The notes: generated by a model from the sequence alone, not told the origin. Counted from the first letter of the stretch, positions 10,129 to 19,589 are shown. The stretch: 64,000 nt of DNA from an uncultured Roseovarius sp. (GCA_947499555.1 CANMOU010000001.1:744001-808000); one strand, 5' to 3'. Numbers and translations are program-made.

Positions 10129-10161
10129 CTTTTGTTACATCTGCGTAACAGTTTTATGACA
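10129..10161 (-). promoter_or_regulatory. Pho box (three tandem 11-bp units) upstream of pstS
   Basis: Read on the minus strand, three direct units at 11-base spacing are visible: TGTCATAAAAC, TGTTACGCAGA and TGTAACAAAAG. The first two match the classical PhoB target (CTGTCAT, A/T-rich, CTGTCAC) well. The site ends 76 bases before the pstS ATG, the right place to activate pstSCAB-phoUB. Whether phoR, further upstream, is also co-transcribed is not shown by the sequence. Confidence 0.8.
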
Positions 10162-10210
10162 CCTCACGGTGCGGGAAAATTTGTCTTTAAAACAGAGAGA
10201 TGCACGCGCC

Positions 10211-11269
10211 TCAGACGGGCTTTTCAGCCTGCGTGAGCGGCAAAATCACCTCAAACGAGCTGCCTTCACCGGACCTCGATGAGATTCGCAGCCGACCACG
10301 GTGGCGACTCACGATATGTTTGACGATGGCCAGCCCAAGGCCCGTGCCGCCCATCTCGCGCGACCGGTGGCTATCGACGCGGTAAAATCGCTCGGTCAGG
10401 CGCGGGATATGGACCGCCTCGATGCCGGGGCCTTCATCCACAACCGAAATGATCACCGCGGGGCCACGCAGGGCGGCATGATCATCCTCGGTCCGCAACC
10501 GCACATGAATGCCCCGGTTTCGCCCGCCATATTTGACCGCATTCTCCACAAGATTGGTAAAGACCTGTTGCAACTGATCCGTGTCACCCATGATGAGCAA
10601 CTGCGGATATTCAGGATCAAATTCGCAGGTTACGTTGGACGCGCTCAGGATTGGCCCCGTGGCCTGCAGGACCGCGCGCAGGATCGTCACAAGGTCCACG
10701 CTCTGCGTCGGCCGCACCCGCTCCTGGGCCTCCACACGGCTGAGCGACAGCAGGTCCTTGACCAGCCGCTCCATGCGGCTGGCCTCCTCTTGCATCGTTT
10801 CAAGAAACCGCTGCGTCGCCTTCGGGTCATCGCGCGCCGGGCCGCGCAAGGTTTCGATAAAGCCCAAAAGCGCTGTCAGCGGGCTGCGCAGTTCGTGGCT
10901 CACATTGGCCACGAAATCCCGGCGCATCTGGCCCACCTGTTCCAAAGGCGTGACATCATCGAAACAAACCAAAACGCCGGTCCCCGCATCGGTCGAGACC
11001 GATGAACAGCTCACCTGAAATGTCGTATCCTGCGGACCTTCGCTGGAGAGAAACCGTGCTTCGCGTGCGCCCTGATCGGCAAGACAGGCCTCAATCGCAT
11101 CAAGGACGGCAGGCTGACGGATGGCCGTGATGAAATGACGCCCCTGAAGACCCTGACCCAAGAGCGCGATCGCCCTGGCATTCGCCCCGAGAATCCGCTC
11201 ATTGCGCCCAATCAGAACCGCTGGCAGAGGAATGCCCTCAAGCAGGGTGTTGATATGCCCCTCGGTCAT
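10211..11269 (-). CDS. phoR: Phosphate regulon sensor histidine kinase PhoR (soluble form)
   Basis: PhoR is the kinase that phosphorylates PhoB. The 352 residues comprise an N-terminal PAS-like domain (about 10-110), a HisKA domain with His125 in NVSHELRSPL, and an HATPase domain with N box LVENAVKYGG, G1 DEGPGI and G2 GGTGLGLAIVKH. No membrane segment is visible before the PAS domain, unlike E. coli PhoR, so any membrane contact would have to come from PstC/PhoU. It lies 14 bases after the gamma-carbonic-anhydrase-like gene. About 150 bases containing the Pho box separate it from pstS. Confidence 0.9.
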   Translation of the reverse strand: MTEGHINTLLEGIPLPAVLIGRNERILGANARAIALLGQGLQGRHFITAIRQPAVLDAIEACLADQGAREARFLSSEGPQDTTFQVSCSSVSTDAGTGVLVCFDDVTPLEQVGQMRRDFVANVSHELRSPLTALLGFIETLRGPARDDPKATQRFLETMQEEASRMERLVKDLLSLSRVEAQERVRPTQSVDLVTILRAVLQATGPILSASNVTCEFDPEYPQLLIMGDTDQLQQVFTNLVENAVKYGGRNRGIHVRLRTEDDHAALRGPAVIISVVDEGPGIEAVHIPRLTERFYRVDSHRSREMGGTGLGLAIVKHIVSRHRGRLRISSRSGEGSSFEVILPLTQAEKPV

Positions 11270-11282
11270 CCGCGCCCATACC

Positions 11283-11804
11283 TCAGAGAGGTTTCAGACT
11301 GTCACGGAACCGCTTGGCGTTTGCCTGATAATGCCGCGCGGCACGGGCCATGTTGGCCAGACCGGCGTCGTCCATCTGGCGCACAACCTTGCCCGGCGCC
11401 CCCATGACAAGGCTGCCATCGGGGATCTCTTTGCCCTCGGTGATCAACGCGCCTGCCCCGATCAGACAATTCTTCCCGATTTTAGCGCCGTTCAGAACGG
11501 TCGCGCCCATCCCGATGAGGGTATTATCCCCAAGCGTGCAGCCGTGCAGCATTGCCTTGTGCCCAATGGTACAGCCTTCGCCTATTGTCAGGGGAAAGCC
11601 CGGGTCCGTGTGCATGACGACATTTTCCTGCACATTGCTGCCGCGCCCCACAACAATCGGCTCATTGTCTCCGCGCAAGGTGCAGCCAAACCAGACAGAC
11701 GCGCCATCCTCAAGCGTGACGTTGCCAATCACATTGGCGTCCGGCGCAACCCAGACATCCTTGCCCAAGGTGGGCTTTACATCGTCCAGCGCATAAATTG
11801 TCAT
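11283..11804 (-). CDS. Gamma carbonic anhydrase family protein
   Basis: The 173 residues form a left-handed beta-helix protein of the YrdA/PaaY/gamma-CA group. Repeated hexapeptides ([37 protein letters not shown]) are visible, as are metal-ligand histidines in VVMHTDPG and IGHKAMLHG. Many members bind zinc but lack measurable carbonic anhydrase activity, so the catalytic role is uncertain. Its ATG overlaps the gmk stop by four bases, so the two are translationally coupled; phoR follows 14 bases later. Confidence 0.85.
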   Translation of the reverse strand: MTIYALDDVKPTLGKDVWVAPDANVIGNVTLEDGASVWFGCTLRGDNEPIVVGRGSNVQENVVMHTDPGFPLTIGEGCTIGHKAMLHGCTLGDNTLIGMGATVLNGAKIGKNCLIGAGALITEGKEIPDGSLVMGAPGKVVRQMDDAGLANMARAARHYQANAKRFRDSLKPL

Positions 11805-12442
11805 GAGCGATCCTCGAATTCCGTCTGCAGTCGCATCACATGAGCATTGAGGTCCGGCTGCTGGACCCGTTTGAGGCGCGCGGCGCTGACAATCGACCTC
11901 AGGCGCGCCTCGGTCTCCTCCAGATCATCATTGATCAGCACGTAATCATACTCCGCCCAATGGCTGATCTCATCCCAACTTTTCTGCATCCGCTTGCCGA
12001 TCACCTCGGCTGTGTCCTGCCCGCGGCTCTCAAGCCTGCGATGCAATTCCTTGATTGAGGGCGGAAGAATGAAAATCGACAGCGTATGCGCGCCCAGGGC
12101 CGAATTCTGGATCTGTTGCGCGCCTTGCCAGTCGATATCAAATAGAACGTCGCGGCCCGCGTCAATCGCCGCCTGCACCGGTGCTTTGGGCGAGCCGTAG
12201 AAATGGCCAAAGACATGCGCATGTTCCAGCATTTCGCCTTGCGCCACATCGGCCTTGAATTGCGCCTCGGTCAGGAAATGGTAATCCTGCCCATCCTTTT
12301 CGCCCTCACGCGGGGCACGGGTTGTGGCAGAGACCGAGAACGAAATCGTCTTGTCCCAATCCCTCAACCGGCGCGACAGAGTTGATTTCCCGGCGCCCGA
12401 AGGTGAGGAGAGGATAATAAGAAGGCCGCGTCGCTCACTCAT
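11801..12442 (-). CDS. gmk: Guanylate kinase
   Basis: This enzyme phosphorylates GMP to GDP in purine metabolism and (p)ppGpp precursor supply. The 213 residues begin with the P-loop [10 protein letters not shown] (about 12-21). They contain the GMP-binding segment [21 protein letters not shown]-like (Ser, Thr, Arg and Tyr contacts) and the [10 protein letters not shown] motif. Length and sequence are typical. It is transcribed with yicC upstream, a pairing common in bacteria. Confidence 0.96.
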   Translation of the reverse strand: MSERRGLLIILSSPSGAGKSTLSRRLRDWDKTISFSVSATTRAPREGEKDGQDYHFLTEAQFKADVAQGEMLEHAHVFGHFYGSPKAPVQAAIDAGRDVLFDIDWQGAQQIQNSALGAHTLSIFILPPSIKELHRRLESRGQDTAEVIGKRMQKSWDEISHWAEYDYVLINDDLEETEARLRSIVSAARLKRVQQPDLNAHVMRLQTEFEDRS

Positions 12443-12496
12443 GCGCCCGCTCCTGCTTCTTTCTTGTCATAAATACCCCGACCCAACGCCTGCCAC

Positions 12497-13390
12497 CTAT
12501 TCCACATTCTGCACCTGTTCGCGCATCTGGTCGATCACGGTCTTCAACTCAAGGCCAACCGAAGTAAGCGCCGCATTCTGGGCTTTGGAGCAAAGCGTGT
12601 TGGCCTCCCGGTTGAACTCCTGCGCCAGGAAATCAAGCTTGCGGCCGACCGGGCTGCCTGCCGCAACAAGATCACGCGCCGCCCCGACATGAGCGCGCAA
12701 CCGGTCAATCTCTTCGGTGACATCCGCCTTGACGGCCAATGTCGCAAGTTCCTGCGCCACACGGGTTTCATCAGCGGTGTCCGCATTTTCCATCACACGC
12801 GCCAGAGCGGCGCGGAAATGCGCCTCGATTTCAGGCTTGCGTGCCTCTGCCGCTTTGGCCGCGACATCTGTCAGCGTCTCGATCTGGTCTATGCGCTCGG
12901 TCAGCACTGCCTCCAGTGCCTGCCCTTCAGCACCACGCATCTCCAGAAACGCGGCAAGCGGCGTTTCCAGATCGCGCATCAGCGCCTCGCGCAGTGGCCC
13001 TGTGTCCTCTTCAGCCTCGGCGGCGGTGTCGAAAACACCGCGCAGGGCCAGCACATCAGCGGCATTCGACGGTGCCAACGACAACCCCTGATCCATCGCA
13101 CGTGTCTCAATTTCGGACATGGCGGACAGGACCTGATCCAGAACCGCGATGTTCAGGCTTGCGGCACGGGCATTGTCATCTTGGGCCACGCGCAGCGCGA
13201 CGGACACATTGCCACGATCCAGTGCCTTGCCCAGCCGTGTTCGAATGGCTGCTTCCAGACCATCAATCCAGTCCGGCACCCGCAATCGCAGATCAAGCCC
13301 TTTGCCATTGACGGAACGCAACTCCCAGCTCCAGCTATAGCCGCCCGATGCTCCCTTGCCAGAGGCAAATCCGGTCATTGAATTCAGCAC
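12497..13390 (-). CDS. yicC: YicC family endoribonuclease-like protein
   Basis: This is a YicC/YloC family protein. E. coli YicC is linked to RNA degradation and has reported endoribonuclease activity. About 297 residues contain the N-terminal family signature SMTGFA and SWELRSVNGKGLDLRLR, and the C-terminal segment GRKLDFLAQEFNREANTLCSK. I choose the GTG at 13390, which has AAGGAG nine bases upstream and gives the common N-terminus LNSMTGFA. An ATG three codons earlier directly abuts that ribosome site. It sits upstream of gmk on the same strand. Confidence 0.9.
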   Translation of the reverse strand: MLNSMTGFASGKGASGGYSWSWELRSVNGKGLDLRLRVPDWIDGLEAAIRTRLGKALDRGNVSVALRVAQDDNARAASLNIAVLDQVLSAMSEIETRAMDQGLSLAPSNAADVLALRGVFDTAAEAEEDTGPLREALMRDLETPLAAFLEMRGAEGQALEAVLTERIDQIETLTDVAAKAAEARKPEIEAHFRAALARVMENADTADETRVAQELATLAVKADVTEEIDRLRAHVGAARDLVAAGSPVGRKLDFLAQEFNREANTLCSKAQNAALTSVGLELKTVIDQMREQVQNVE

Positions 13391-13630
13391 AGGCCGCATC
13401 TCCTTGTCGCGTGGTCATCTCCTAGCCACTCCACCTCTCAAGAGCAAGCACCGCCCCGGTCCGGCATTAACCATTTTCAAAGAATCTTGCACACTCTCTT
13501 TTTGATTTGTGTAAAATGTCCCCCATCAGGCATTATAGGTCTGTGGCTGCAAATTAATTGGCATGGCTGATTAAGTGAAACGCCCGTGGTGGGTGTGGTG
13601 TGGGTATTTTATGTGGGTTGGGGGACGACG

Positions 13631-14296
13631 ATGACCGACGATAAGGGTGTGTCGCAACAAGACGCTGTCAAAGCGAAGAAAATTGTAAACATGCATCAAC
13701 CGGCCCAGGGCTATCGCGCCGCCGAGTTGGACGCGTTTGAAGCCTACTGGGACAGCATGCGACGAGACGGCGACGTGCCTCTGCGCACCGAGATTGATCC
13801 GCGCGGAATCGAATCGCTGCTGAGCAATGCATTCGTCGCCGAGAGGATTGCACCGGGTCTTGCGCGCATGCGCATCGCCGGTACACATCTGTGCGATGTC
13901 ATGGGGCTTGAGGTACGTGGCATGCCGATTTCCTCCCTGATCGAAAGCAAGGACCGTGACCGTCTTGCCGATGCACTGGTGGAACTCTTCGAACGTCCCG
14001 CCACGCTGCGTTTCTCGCTTGCGGCGCATGGCGGCTTCGGGAAAGCCTCTCTTCAGGGAACCATGCTGTTGCTGCCTTTGCGCAGCGATTTGGGAGATAT
14101 CTCTCGTGCGCTGGGCTGCCTTGTCACCCATGGACCGATCGGCAAATCGCCGCGCCGGTTCGCGATTACGGACTGCACCATCACGCCCGTCCTGCCGACA
14201 ACCGGCGCGCCTTTTGCCGAGAATGTCATGACGGATGATCTGCCTATTCCGCCACTGCGCGGTGAGCGCCCGTATCTGCAGCTGGTGCGGGACTAG
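13631..14296 (+). CDS. PAS domain protein (PAS_5 type)
   Basis: This protein of about 221 residues has the single-domain PAS_5 architecture common in alphaproteobacteria, with segments such as YWDSMRRDGDVPLRTEIDP, GTHLCDVMGLEVRGMP and LFERPATLRFSL. It has no output domain, membrane segment or DNA-binding motif, so it probably acts by protein contact; the ligand is unknown. The start is the ATG of MTDDKGVSQQ, preceded by a G-rich ribosome site; a longer in-frame start 15 codons earlier is less likely. It is transcribed alone and ends at a clear terminator. Confidence 0.8.
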   Translation: MTDDKGVSQQDAVKAKKIVNMHQPAQGYRAAELDAFEAYWDSMRRDGDVPLRTEIDPRGIESLLSNAFVAERIAPGLARMRIAGTHLCDVMGLEVRGMPISSLIESKDRDRLADALVELFERPATLRFSLAAHGGFGKASLQGTMLLLPLRSDLGDISRALGCLVTHGPIGKSPRRFAITDCTITPVLPTTGAPFAENVMTDDLPIPPLRGERPYLQLVRD

Positions 14297-14322
14297 ACCT
14301 TACCAGACGCCATCACGAAATG

Positions 14323-14360
14323 AAAAAGCCAGCACGAGGGTGCTGGCTTTCGTATTTTTT
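14323..14360 (+). terminator. Rho-independent terminator after the PAS gene
   Basis: An eight-base perfect stem GCCAGCAC/GTGCTGGC with a GAGG loop (14328-14347) is followed by TTTCGTATTTTTT. An A run lies before the stem, so it may also stop the opposing DAHP synthase transcript. Confidence 0.85.
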
Positions 14361-14370
14361 GTGCGTGCCC

Positions 14371-15744
14371 TTAGCTGGCGCGTTGGGCATCCCGGCCGTT
14401 GCGCAGGGTTTGCAACTCTTCGGCCACAAGAAATGCCAGTTCGAGCGATTGTGACGCATTAAGCCGCGGGTCGCAGGCGGTGTGATAGCGATCTGACAAA
14501 TCCTCTTCGGTCACGGCCCGCACGCCACCGGTGCATTCGGTCACATCTTGACCGGTCATCTCAAAATGCACACCGCCCGGCACGGACCCCTCGGCGCGAT
14601 GCACGGCGAAGAAATCCTGCACCTCGCGCAACACCGCATCAAAAGGACGGGTCTTGTAGCCGGTCGAGGATTTGATCGTGTTGCCATGCATCGGGTCACA
14701 AACCCAGGTGACATTCGCACCCTCGGCCTGCACCGTCTTGATCAGTCGTGGCAAATGCTCTGCGACCTTGCCGGCACCGAACCGCGCGATCAGGGTCAGA
14801 CGCCCTTCTTCGTTCTGAGGGTTCAACGTTGCGAGAAGACGTTTGAGATCATCCTCTTCCATCGTCGGGCCGCATTTCATACCGATGGGATTGAGTACAC
14901 CGCGCAGGAACTCTACATGCGCGCCGTCAGGCTGCCGCGTCCGGTCGCCAATCCAAAGCATATGGCCTGAGCCCGCCAGCCACTTGCCCGGCGTCGTGGA
15001 ATCTTCGCGGCAGAGCGCTTCTTCATACTCCAGAAGCAGCCCCTCATGAGAGGTATAGAAATCGACCGAGGCAAGCGATTCCACCTCATCGGCGTCAATG
15101 CCCGCCGCGCCCATGAAATCAAGCGCATCAGATATCCGTTCCGCCCAGTCCTTATACTGCTTGACGGCCTGGCCTTCGGCGAATTCCAGTGTCCAGCGGT
15201 GCACGTTGTTGATGTCGGCAAAACCACCGGTCGAGAACGCCCGCAAGAGGTTTAGCGTACCAGCCGCCTGCGTATAGGCCTGCAGCATCTTGTTCGGATC
15301 GGGAATCCGTGCCTCGGGTGTGAATGCCAGATCATTGATGATGTCGCCCCGGTAACTTGGCAGTTCCAAATCACCAACGGTCTCGGTCGGGGCCGAGCGC
15401 GGTTTGGCAAATTGACCTGCCATGCGACCCACCTTGATCACCGGCACCTTGGCGCCATAGGTCAGCACGACCGCCATCTGCAGCATCACCTTGAACGTAT
15501 CGCGGATCGCGTCCGCCGAGAACTGATCGAACGCTTCGGCGCAATCTCCGCCCTGAAGCAAGAAGGCCTCTCCCCGCGACGCCGCCCCCAATGCTTTTTT
15601 CAGCCGCCGCGCCTCGCCTGCAAAAACCAGCGGCGGAAACTTTGAAAGCTTGGCCTCGACATTACGCAAGGCATCTGCATCGGTATAATCCGGCATCTGA
15701 ATTCGGGGTTTCGACCGCCAGTCAGATTTGTTCCAATCGCTCAT
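14371..15744 (-). CDS. 3-deoxy-7-phosphoheptulonate synthase, class II
   Basis: This enzyme condenses phosphoenolpyruvate and erythrose-4-phosphate in the first step of the shikimate pathway. About 457 residues match the class II (plant/AroH-II) family, with [12 protein letters not shown] (near 75), [30 protein letters not shown] and [10 protein letters not shown]. The ATG at 15744 has GGAG eight bases upstream; an in-frame start 15 codons earlier lacks one. Transcription is divergent from the GlxA-type regulator. Confidence 0.95.
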   Translation of the reverse strand: MSDWNKSDWRSKPRIQMPDYTDADALRNVEAKLSKFPPLVFAGEARRLKKALGAASRGEAFLLQGGDCAEAFDQFSADAIRDTFKVMLQMAVVLTYGAKVPVIKVGRMAGQFAKPRSAPTETVGDLELPSYRGDIINDLAFTPEARIPDPNKMLQAYTQAAGTLNLLRAFSTGGFADINNVHRWTLEFAEGQAVKQYKDWAERISDALDFMGAAGIDADEVESLASVDFYTSHEGLLLEYEEALCREDSTTPGKWLAGSGHMLWIGDRTRQPDGAHVEFLRGVLNPIGMKCGPTMEEDDLKRLLATLNPQNEEGRLTLIARFGAGKVAEHLPRLIKTVQAEGANVTWVCDPMHGNTIKSSTGYKTRPFDAVLREVQDFFAVHRAEGSVPGGVHFEMTGQDVTECTGGVRAVTEEDLSDRYHTACDPRLNASQSLELAFLVAEELQTLRNGRDAQRAS

Positions 15745-15910
15745 GGGTTCTCTCCGCCAAATGGCACATTGCGGGCGCTGTATAAGCAATCACGCGGGTC
15801 ACTACCATATAAGTTCGACAAGAAATGTCGCAAATTGCGTTCGCGCGCCCTTGTAATGCCCCCCAATTTCATGAAACTCGTTACCTGACGCAATGCATTG
15901 GAGACAAGCG

Positions 15911-16909
15911 ATGCAGCATACCGCGGGCGAAAGACGGGCCGATGCGGGCAAGCCGCGTCGCTTTGTCTTTGTTTTGCTGGATAATTTCACGTTGCTGTGT
16001 TTCTCGGCGGCGCTTGAAAGCCTCCGTATCGCGAACCGCATGGCCGGAGAAACCAAATACGAGTGGGTTCTTGCCGGCGAAGGCGGTGAAAGCGTCAGCT
16101 GTTCTGCCGGGGCTGAGTTCAAGCTTGATATCGACCTCGAAGAGCTGCGGCGCGATGATGTGATGCTGATCTGCGGCGGCATTGATGTGCAGGCGGCAAC
16201 CACCAAGAAAGTGCTCAACTGGCTGCGCCGCGAGGCGCGCCGCGGCCTGACCGTCGGTGGGCTTTGCACCGCCGCCTACACAGTGGCCAAGGCCGGGCTT
16301 CTCGACGGCAAACGCGCGACGATCCACTGGGAAAATCAGGACAGCTTCGCCGAAGAGTTCGATGAGGTGGAACTGACGAAATCTGTCTTTGTCATTGACG
16401 GCAACCGGATGACAACGGCTGGTGGCACGTCTTCCATCGATCTTATGCTGAAGATCATCGCCGATGATCACGGCGAGCAACTGGCCAACGCGGTGGCAGA
16501 TCAGTTGATTTATTCCTCGATCCGCACCGATCAGGACACACAGCGCCTTTCGGTGCCAACGCGCATCGGCGTGCGCCATCCCAAGCTTAGCCAGGTCATC
16601 CAGATGATGGAAAACAATATCGAGGACCCAATCAGCCCCTCGATCCTCGCCAAGGAAGTGGCGATGTCCACGCGCCAATTGGAGCGGCTTTTCCGGCGCT
16701 ATCTCAATCGCTCGCCCAAGCGCTATTACATGGAACTTCGCCTGCAAAAGGCGCGCAATCTGCTGATGCAGACGGATATGACCGTCATCAACGTGGCGCT
16801 GGCCTGCGGCTTTGCCTCACCCTCGCATTTCTCAAAATGCTACCGGTCGCATTACAACACCACACCTTATAGAGAGCGCGGAAGCCAGGCGACGCGGCTG
16901 TCGGTGTGA
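15911..16909 (+). CDS. GlxA family transcriptional regulator (DJ-1/PfpI + AraC HTH)
   Basis: The protein has about 332 residues. The N-terminal 190 or so form a DJ-1/PfpI-like domain (FVFVLLDNFTLLCFSAALESL; nucleophile-elbow-like GGLCTAAYTVAKAG). The C-terminal 100 are an AraC-type double HTH (AKEVAMSTRQLERLFRRYL; ALACGFASPSHFSKCYR). Relatives include GbdR/CdhR regulators of glycine betaine and carnitine use, so an amine or amino-acid ligand is a reasonable guess. The start is the ATG with GGAG seven bases upstream. No catabolic genes are adjacent, so the target is unknown. Confidence 0.85.
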   Translation: MQHTAGERRADAGKPRRFVFVLLDNFTLLCFSAALESLRIANRMAGETKYEWVLAGEGGESVSCSAGAEFKLDIDLEELRRDDVMLICGGIDVQAATTKKVLNWLRREARRGLTVGGLCTAAYTVAKAGLLDGKRATIHWENQDSFAEEFDEVELTKSVFVIDGNRMTTAGGTSSIDLMLKIIADDHGEQLANAVADQLIYSSIRTDQDTQRLSVPTRIGVRHPKLSQVIQMMENNIEDPISPSILAKEVAMSTRQLERLFRRYLNRSPKRYYMELRLQKARNLLMQTDMTVINVALACGFASPSHFSKCYRSHYNTTPYRERGSQATRLSV

Positions 16910-16957
16910 TCCGCAGCAATCGGCTTTTGCTGCGGCGGCCAATCTAAGCTCCAGCCC

Positions 16958-17395
16958 TCAAAAATCGACCAACAATTCCAGCATGTCCGTGTTGAATTTG
17001 AAATATGGCACAACAAGAAAATCGTCACGCATGTGGTAAAACACCGAGACATACATGTAACTGAATCCGCTGTAATAGCCCAAAAGTTCCCGCACCCAGC
17101 CATTTTCCAATTCATCGCGCAGGATGATTTCTGTGGTGTCAAAATCCTGCGGGAAAATGCCACGCACCTGAGCCTGTAGCGAGGCAAGCTGCTCCGGGGT
17201 CATTTCGTCCGACGCACCGAAGGATCGCATCACATTCGTGATCTCTCGGGCCATCATCCCGGAATCGAGCACCTCGCGCATATGCTCGTAGTCCCTAAAG
17301 ACTGATTCCGGCAGATCGTCCTGCGCCGCCGCTTTCTGCGGCAGAGAGACACCCATCAAACCAACAAGAAGAACAAAAGACGTCAGCAATCGCAT
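16958..17395 (-). CDS. Conserved hypothetical exported protein
   Basis: The 145 residues begin with a clear signal peptide (about 1-24, ending AAAQ). A mostly helical domain follows with EMTPEQLASLQAQV and a tyrosine-rich patch YYSGFSYMYVSVFYHMRDDF. The general look recalls DUF2059-type periplasmic proteins, but I do not recognise the family with confidence. A ribosome site GGAG lies seven bases before the ATG. It follows the sugar dehydrogenase gene after 54 bases on the same strand and may be co-transcribed with it. Confidence 0.65.
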   Translation of the reverse strand: MRLLTSFVLLVGLMGVSLPQKAAAQDDLPESVFRDYEHMREVLDSGMMAREITNVMRSFGASDEMTPEQLASLQAQVRGIFPQDFDTTEIILRDELENGWVRELLGYYSGFSYMYVSVFYHMRDDFLVVPYFKFNTDMLELLVDF

Positions 17396-17449
17396 TCCAA
17401 GACTCCTCTAGAGGTTCTTGTGCAACTTGCCATGTCAGTTCTTTCTCTG

Positions 17450-18553
17450 CTAGGGCGACAGCCGATAAAGCGCCCCGCGCCCGGCGGACAACACCCAGAT
17501 CGACCCGTCCGGCGCTTCGCGCACATCTCGGACGCGGTTGGTTTCACGCCCCTTGATCTGCTCCACCTCTCGCAGCGGAGAGCCATCCAGCCGCGCGAGA
17601 TAGTCGAACTTGAGCGAGCCCACAAAGACCGAGCCGCGCCATTCGGGCCAAAGTTTACCCGAGTAGATCATCATGCCAGATGGCGCCATGGACGGATCCC
17701 AGTAGTGCTCCGGCTGCTCCATGCCCTCGGCCTCGGCGCCGACACCAATCTTCTGGCCTGAATAATGCCGGCCGTAGGAAATGACCGGCCAGCCATAATT
17801 CGCGCCTTTGCGAATGCGGTTCACTTCGTCCCCGCCTTTCGCCCCATGTTCTGAAACCCAAAGATTGCCATTCAAATCAAGCGCGGCACCTTGCGGATTG
17901 CGATGCCCCCAGGACCAGATCGCCGGGCGCGCACCATTGGTTTGCGTGAACGGATTGTCCGACGGAATGCTGCCATCCCGCGCAATCCGCAGCACCGAGC
18001 CATTCTCGCGAGCCAGATCCTGCGAGGATGGCCGGTCGCCCCGGTCGCCGACTGTGACAAAGAGCGTGCCATCGGAGGCTTCAACAAGGCGAGAGCCGAA
18101 ATGCCGTCCACCGGAGGATCCCGGCGTGATCTCAAAAATCACGTCCCACCCAGTCAGGCTGCGGCCGTCTTGAGAAAGTTGTGCCCGGGCCACGGCAGTG
18201 CCTGATCCGCCGCCTTGGGCCTTGGAGTAAGTGAAAAACACCATCCGGTCTGCTGAGAAATCACGAGGCACCAGGACATCCAACAACCCGCCCTGGCCAG
18301 CCGCGGCAACGGCGCCGACGCCAGACACCTGGTTGACAGCCCCACCTGACGACAAAAGAAGGCGGCCGTCGCGTTCGGTGATCAGAACAGAGCCATCCGG
18401 CAGGAACCCGAAACTCCAGGGCGTTTCAAGGCCGCGTGCCATTTCCTCAACTTTAAGGCGACCCCGTGTGGTATCGAGCGCATGCGCAAGCCCGGGCAAT
18501 GCCAGAAGACTTCCGCTCGCCAGTCCTGAGATGATCAGCCTTCGCCGGTTCAT
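17450..18553 (-). CDS. PQQ-dependent sugar dehydrogenase family protein (YliI/Asd-like)
   Basis: This is a periplasmic six-bladed beta-propeller enzyme of the soluble aldose dehydrogenase family. About 367 residues start with a twin-arginine-type signal (MNRRRLIISGLASGSLLA, cleavage near residue 25). Family motifs include ETPWSFGFLPDGSVLITERDGRL, GDRGDRPSSQDLARENGSVLRI, WSWGHRNPQG, WVSEHGAKGGDEVNRI and NYGWPVISYG. The conserved His, Arg and Asp set fits cofactor binding. The start is the ATG preceded by GGAGG. The sugar substrate cannot be told from sequence, and no PQQ synthesis genes are in view. Confidence 0.87.
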   Translation of the reverse strand: MNRRRLIISGLASGSLLALPGLAHALDTTRGRLKVEEMARGLETPWSFGFLPDGSVLITERDGRLLLSSGGAVNQVSGVGAVAAAGQGGLLDVLVPRDFSADRMVFFTYSKAQGGGSGTAVARAQLSQDGRSLTGWDVIFEITPGSSGGRHFGSRLVEASDGTLFVTVGDRGDRPSSQDLARENGSVLRIARDGSIPSDNPFTQTNGARPAIWSWGHRNPQGAALDLNGNLWVSEHGAKGGDEVNRIRKGANYGWPVISYGRHYSGQKIGVGAEAEGMEQPEHYWDPSMAPSGMMIYSGKLWPEWRGSVFVGSLKFDYLARLDGSPLREVEQIKGRETNRVRDVREAPDGSIWVLSAGRGALYRLSP

Positions 18554-18953
18554 TCGCTCGAGACCCTCCAAATCGTTCCATTTAAGATGGGCTCTGATCC
18601 GGGCCAATCAAGTGATTTGACGGCTCAATCCTGCGTCATCGCACCTAAGGCCAGTCAGCAGATCATCGGCAAAAGTCCATCTATTCGATTCGCTCCTGCC
18701 CCAATTTCGTCATGAACCTGACCGATACAGCCTCTGGTTTGTTTCCCAGATGGAACCGGTTCGACCAAGTAAATTGGACTGTCTTCCATATGTAGAACGA
18801 TCAGAAACGAATTTGGCCAAAATACGATCTAACTTCATGCCGCCGCTTTGCCCGCCACATTTTTGCCTCATTTCGAAACGATCCATTAAGGCATCGGCGC
18901 CGCAAGGTTCTTGTCCAGGATCGAGGCGCTGAGCCAAGTATCGTTTAACTCGT

Positions 18954-19163
18954 ATGATGTGTATGAAATCAGCAATGTGGACCACACGTAATATTGACGC
19001 CAAACAAGAGCTTCGGGTGACCAACCCCGATCGCATTGTCCTTGTGGCAAGTCTTGTTTGTCTCACGTGTTTCTTGCTGAGCGTTGCGAAGGATTCAACC
19101 TTAAGTAGCGCTTATGCGGATCAGCCGCCGGTAATTGCACCTGCTACTTTTACCGGTGACTGA
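18954..19163 (+). CDS. Possible small single-pass membrane protein
   Basis: A reading frame of up to 69 residues has one convincing hydrophobic segment, RIVLVASLVCLTCFLLSVA (about 28-46), after a polar N-terminus and before a short polar tail. Several ATG codons cluster at the start and none has a strong ribosome site, so the exact start is open. It lies about 200 bases before the pilin-like gene on the same strand and could be its partner. It is weakly supported and could be chance. Confidence 0.35.
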   Translation: MMCMKSAMWTTRNIDAKQELRVTNPDRIVLVASLVCLTCFLLSVAKDSTLSSAYADQPPVIAPATFTGD

Positions 19164-19280
19164 TCCCACGATTTGCAGCTGGGGGATTTTAATGAAGGCC
19201 ATTTTCAGAACCGCACTATAGATCAAATTTAATTTTGTCCTGCCGCGATCTTGCCCCGAGTGTTCAAGAGCCGCGGCTAC

Positions 19281-19330
19281 CGTTGGCCGATCCATTCATG
19301 CGTCTGGGGGAGATTGCGGATCGGCCAACG
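19281..19330. repeat. Perfect 13-bp inverted repeat in the leader of the pilin-like gene
   Basis: CGTTGGCCGATCC (19281-19293) is repeated inverted as GGATCGGCCAACG (19318-19330), with a 24-base loop that contains a GGGGGAGA run. The right arm ends 20 bases before the ribosome site of the gene at 19362. It could form a strong RNA hairpin in the leader or bind a dimeric regulator. Confidence 0.75.
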
Positions 19331-19361
19331 GACGACACAGATTTCAGGCCGGAGACGTTAT

Positions 19362-19577
19362 ATGCAGATGCTATTCAAAAAGTTCGGGGACGACATGTCC
19401 GGGGCGATTTCAGTGGATTGGGTGGTGCTGAGCGCGGCCTTGGTTGGCTTCATCGCTGCCGCGATGATCGCGATCCAAGCCGCAACCGTGAGCCTTGCAG
19501 ACCGGACCTCGCTGAGCGTTTCCGAGACACTGACAGACATTCAGGCGCAAACCGGTCTTTCCGGCAGCGGCGGCTAA
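19362..19577 (+). CDS. Small Flp-pilin-like membrane protein
   Basis: The 71 residues have a short basic N-terminus (MQMLFKKFGDD), then SGAISVDWVVLSAALVGF, a single hydrophobic helix (about 17-40) and a polar tail. This resembles the Flp/TadE-type pilin-like small proteins of Rhodobacterales, in which a Gly precedes the hydrophobic stretch. The tad/cpa secretion genes are not in the window. A ribosome site GGAG stands seven bases before the ATG. Assembly into a pilus is only an inference from this similarity. Confidence 0.65.
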   Translation: MQMLFKKFGDDMSGAISVDWVVLSAALVGFIAAAMIAIQAATVSLADRTSLSVSETLTDIQAQTGLSGSGG

Positions 19578-19589
19578 CGCCGGTGCCGC

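Larger units (their letters stand above)
18554..19361. other. Low-coding stretch between the sugar dehydrogenase and the pilin-like gene
   Basis: About 800 bases hold no long convincing gene. A small membrane-type reading frame lies at 18954-19163 and a perfect inverted repeat at 19281-19330; both have separate entries. A 118-codon minus-strand frame at 18710-19066 has no ribosome site or recognisable motif, and I do not call it. Confidence 0.6.

Noticed and set aside
18710-19066. 118-codon minus-strand frame in the intergenic region
   Set aside because: No ribosome site, no motif, and it lies opposite a better candidate; kept only as a note.
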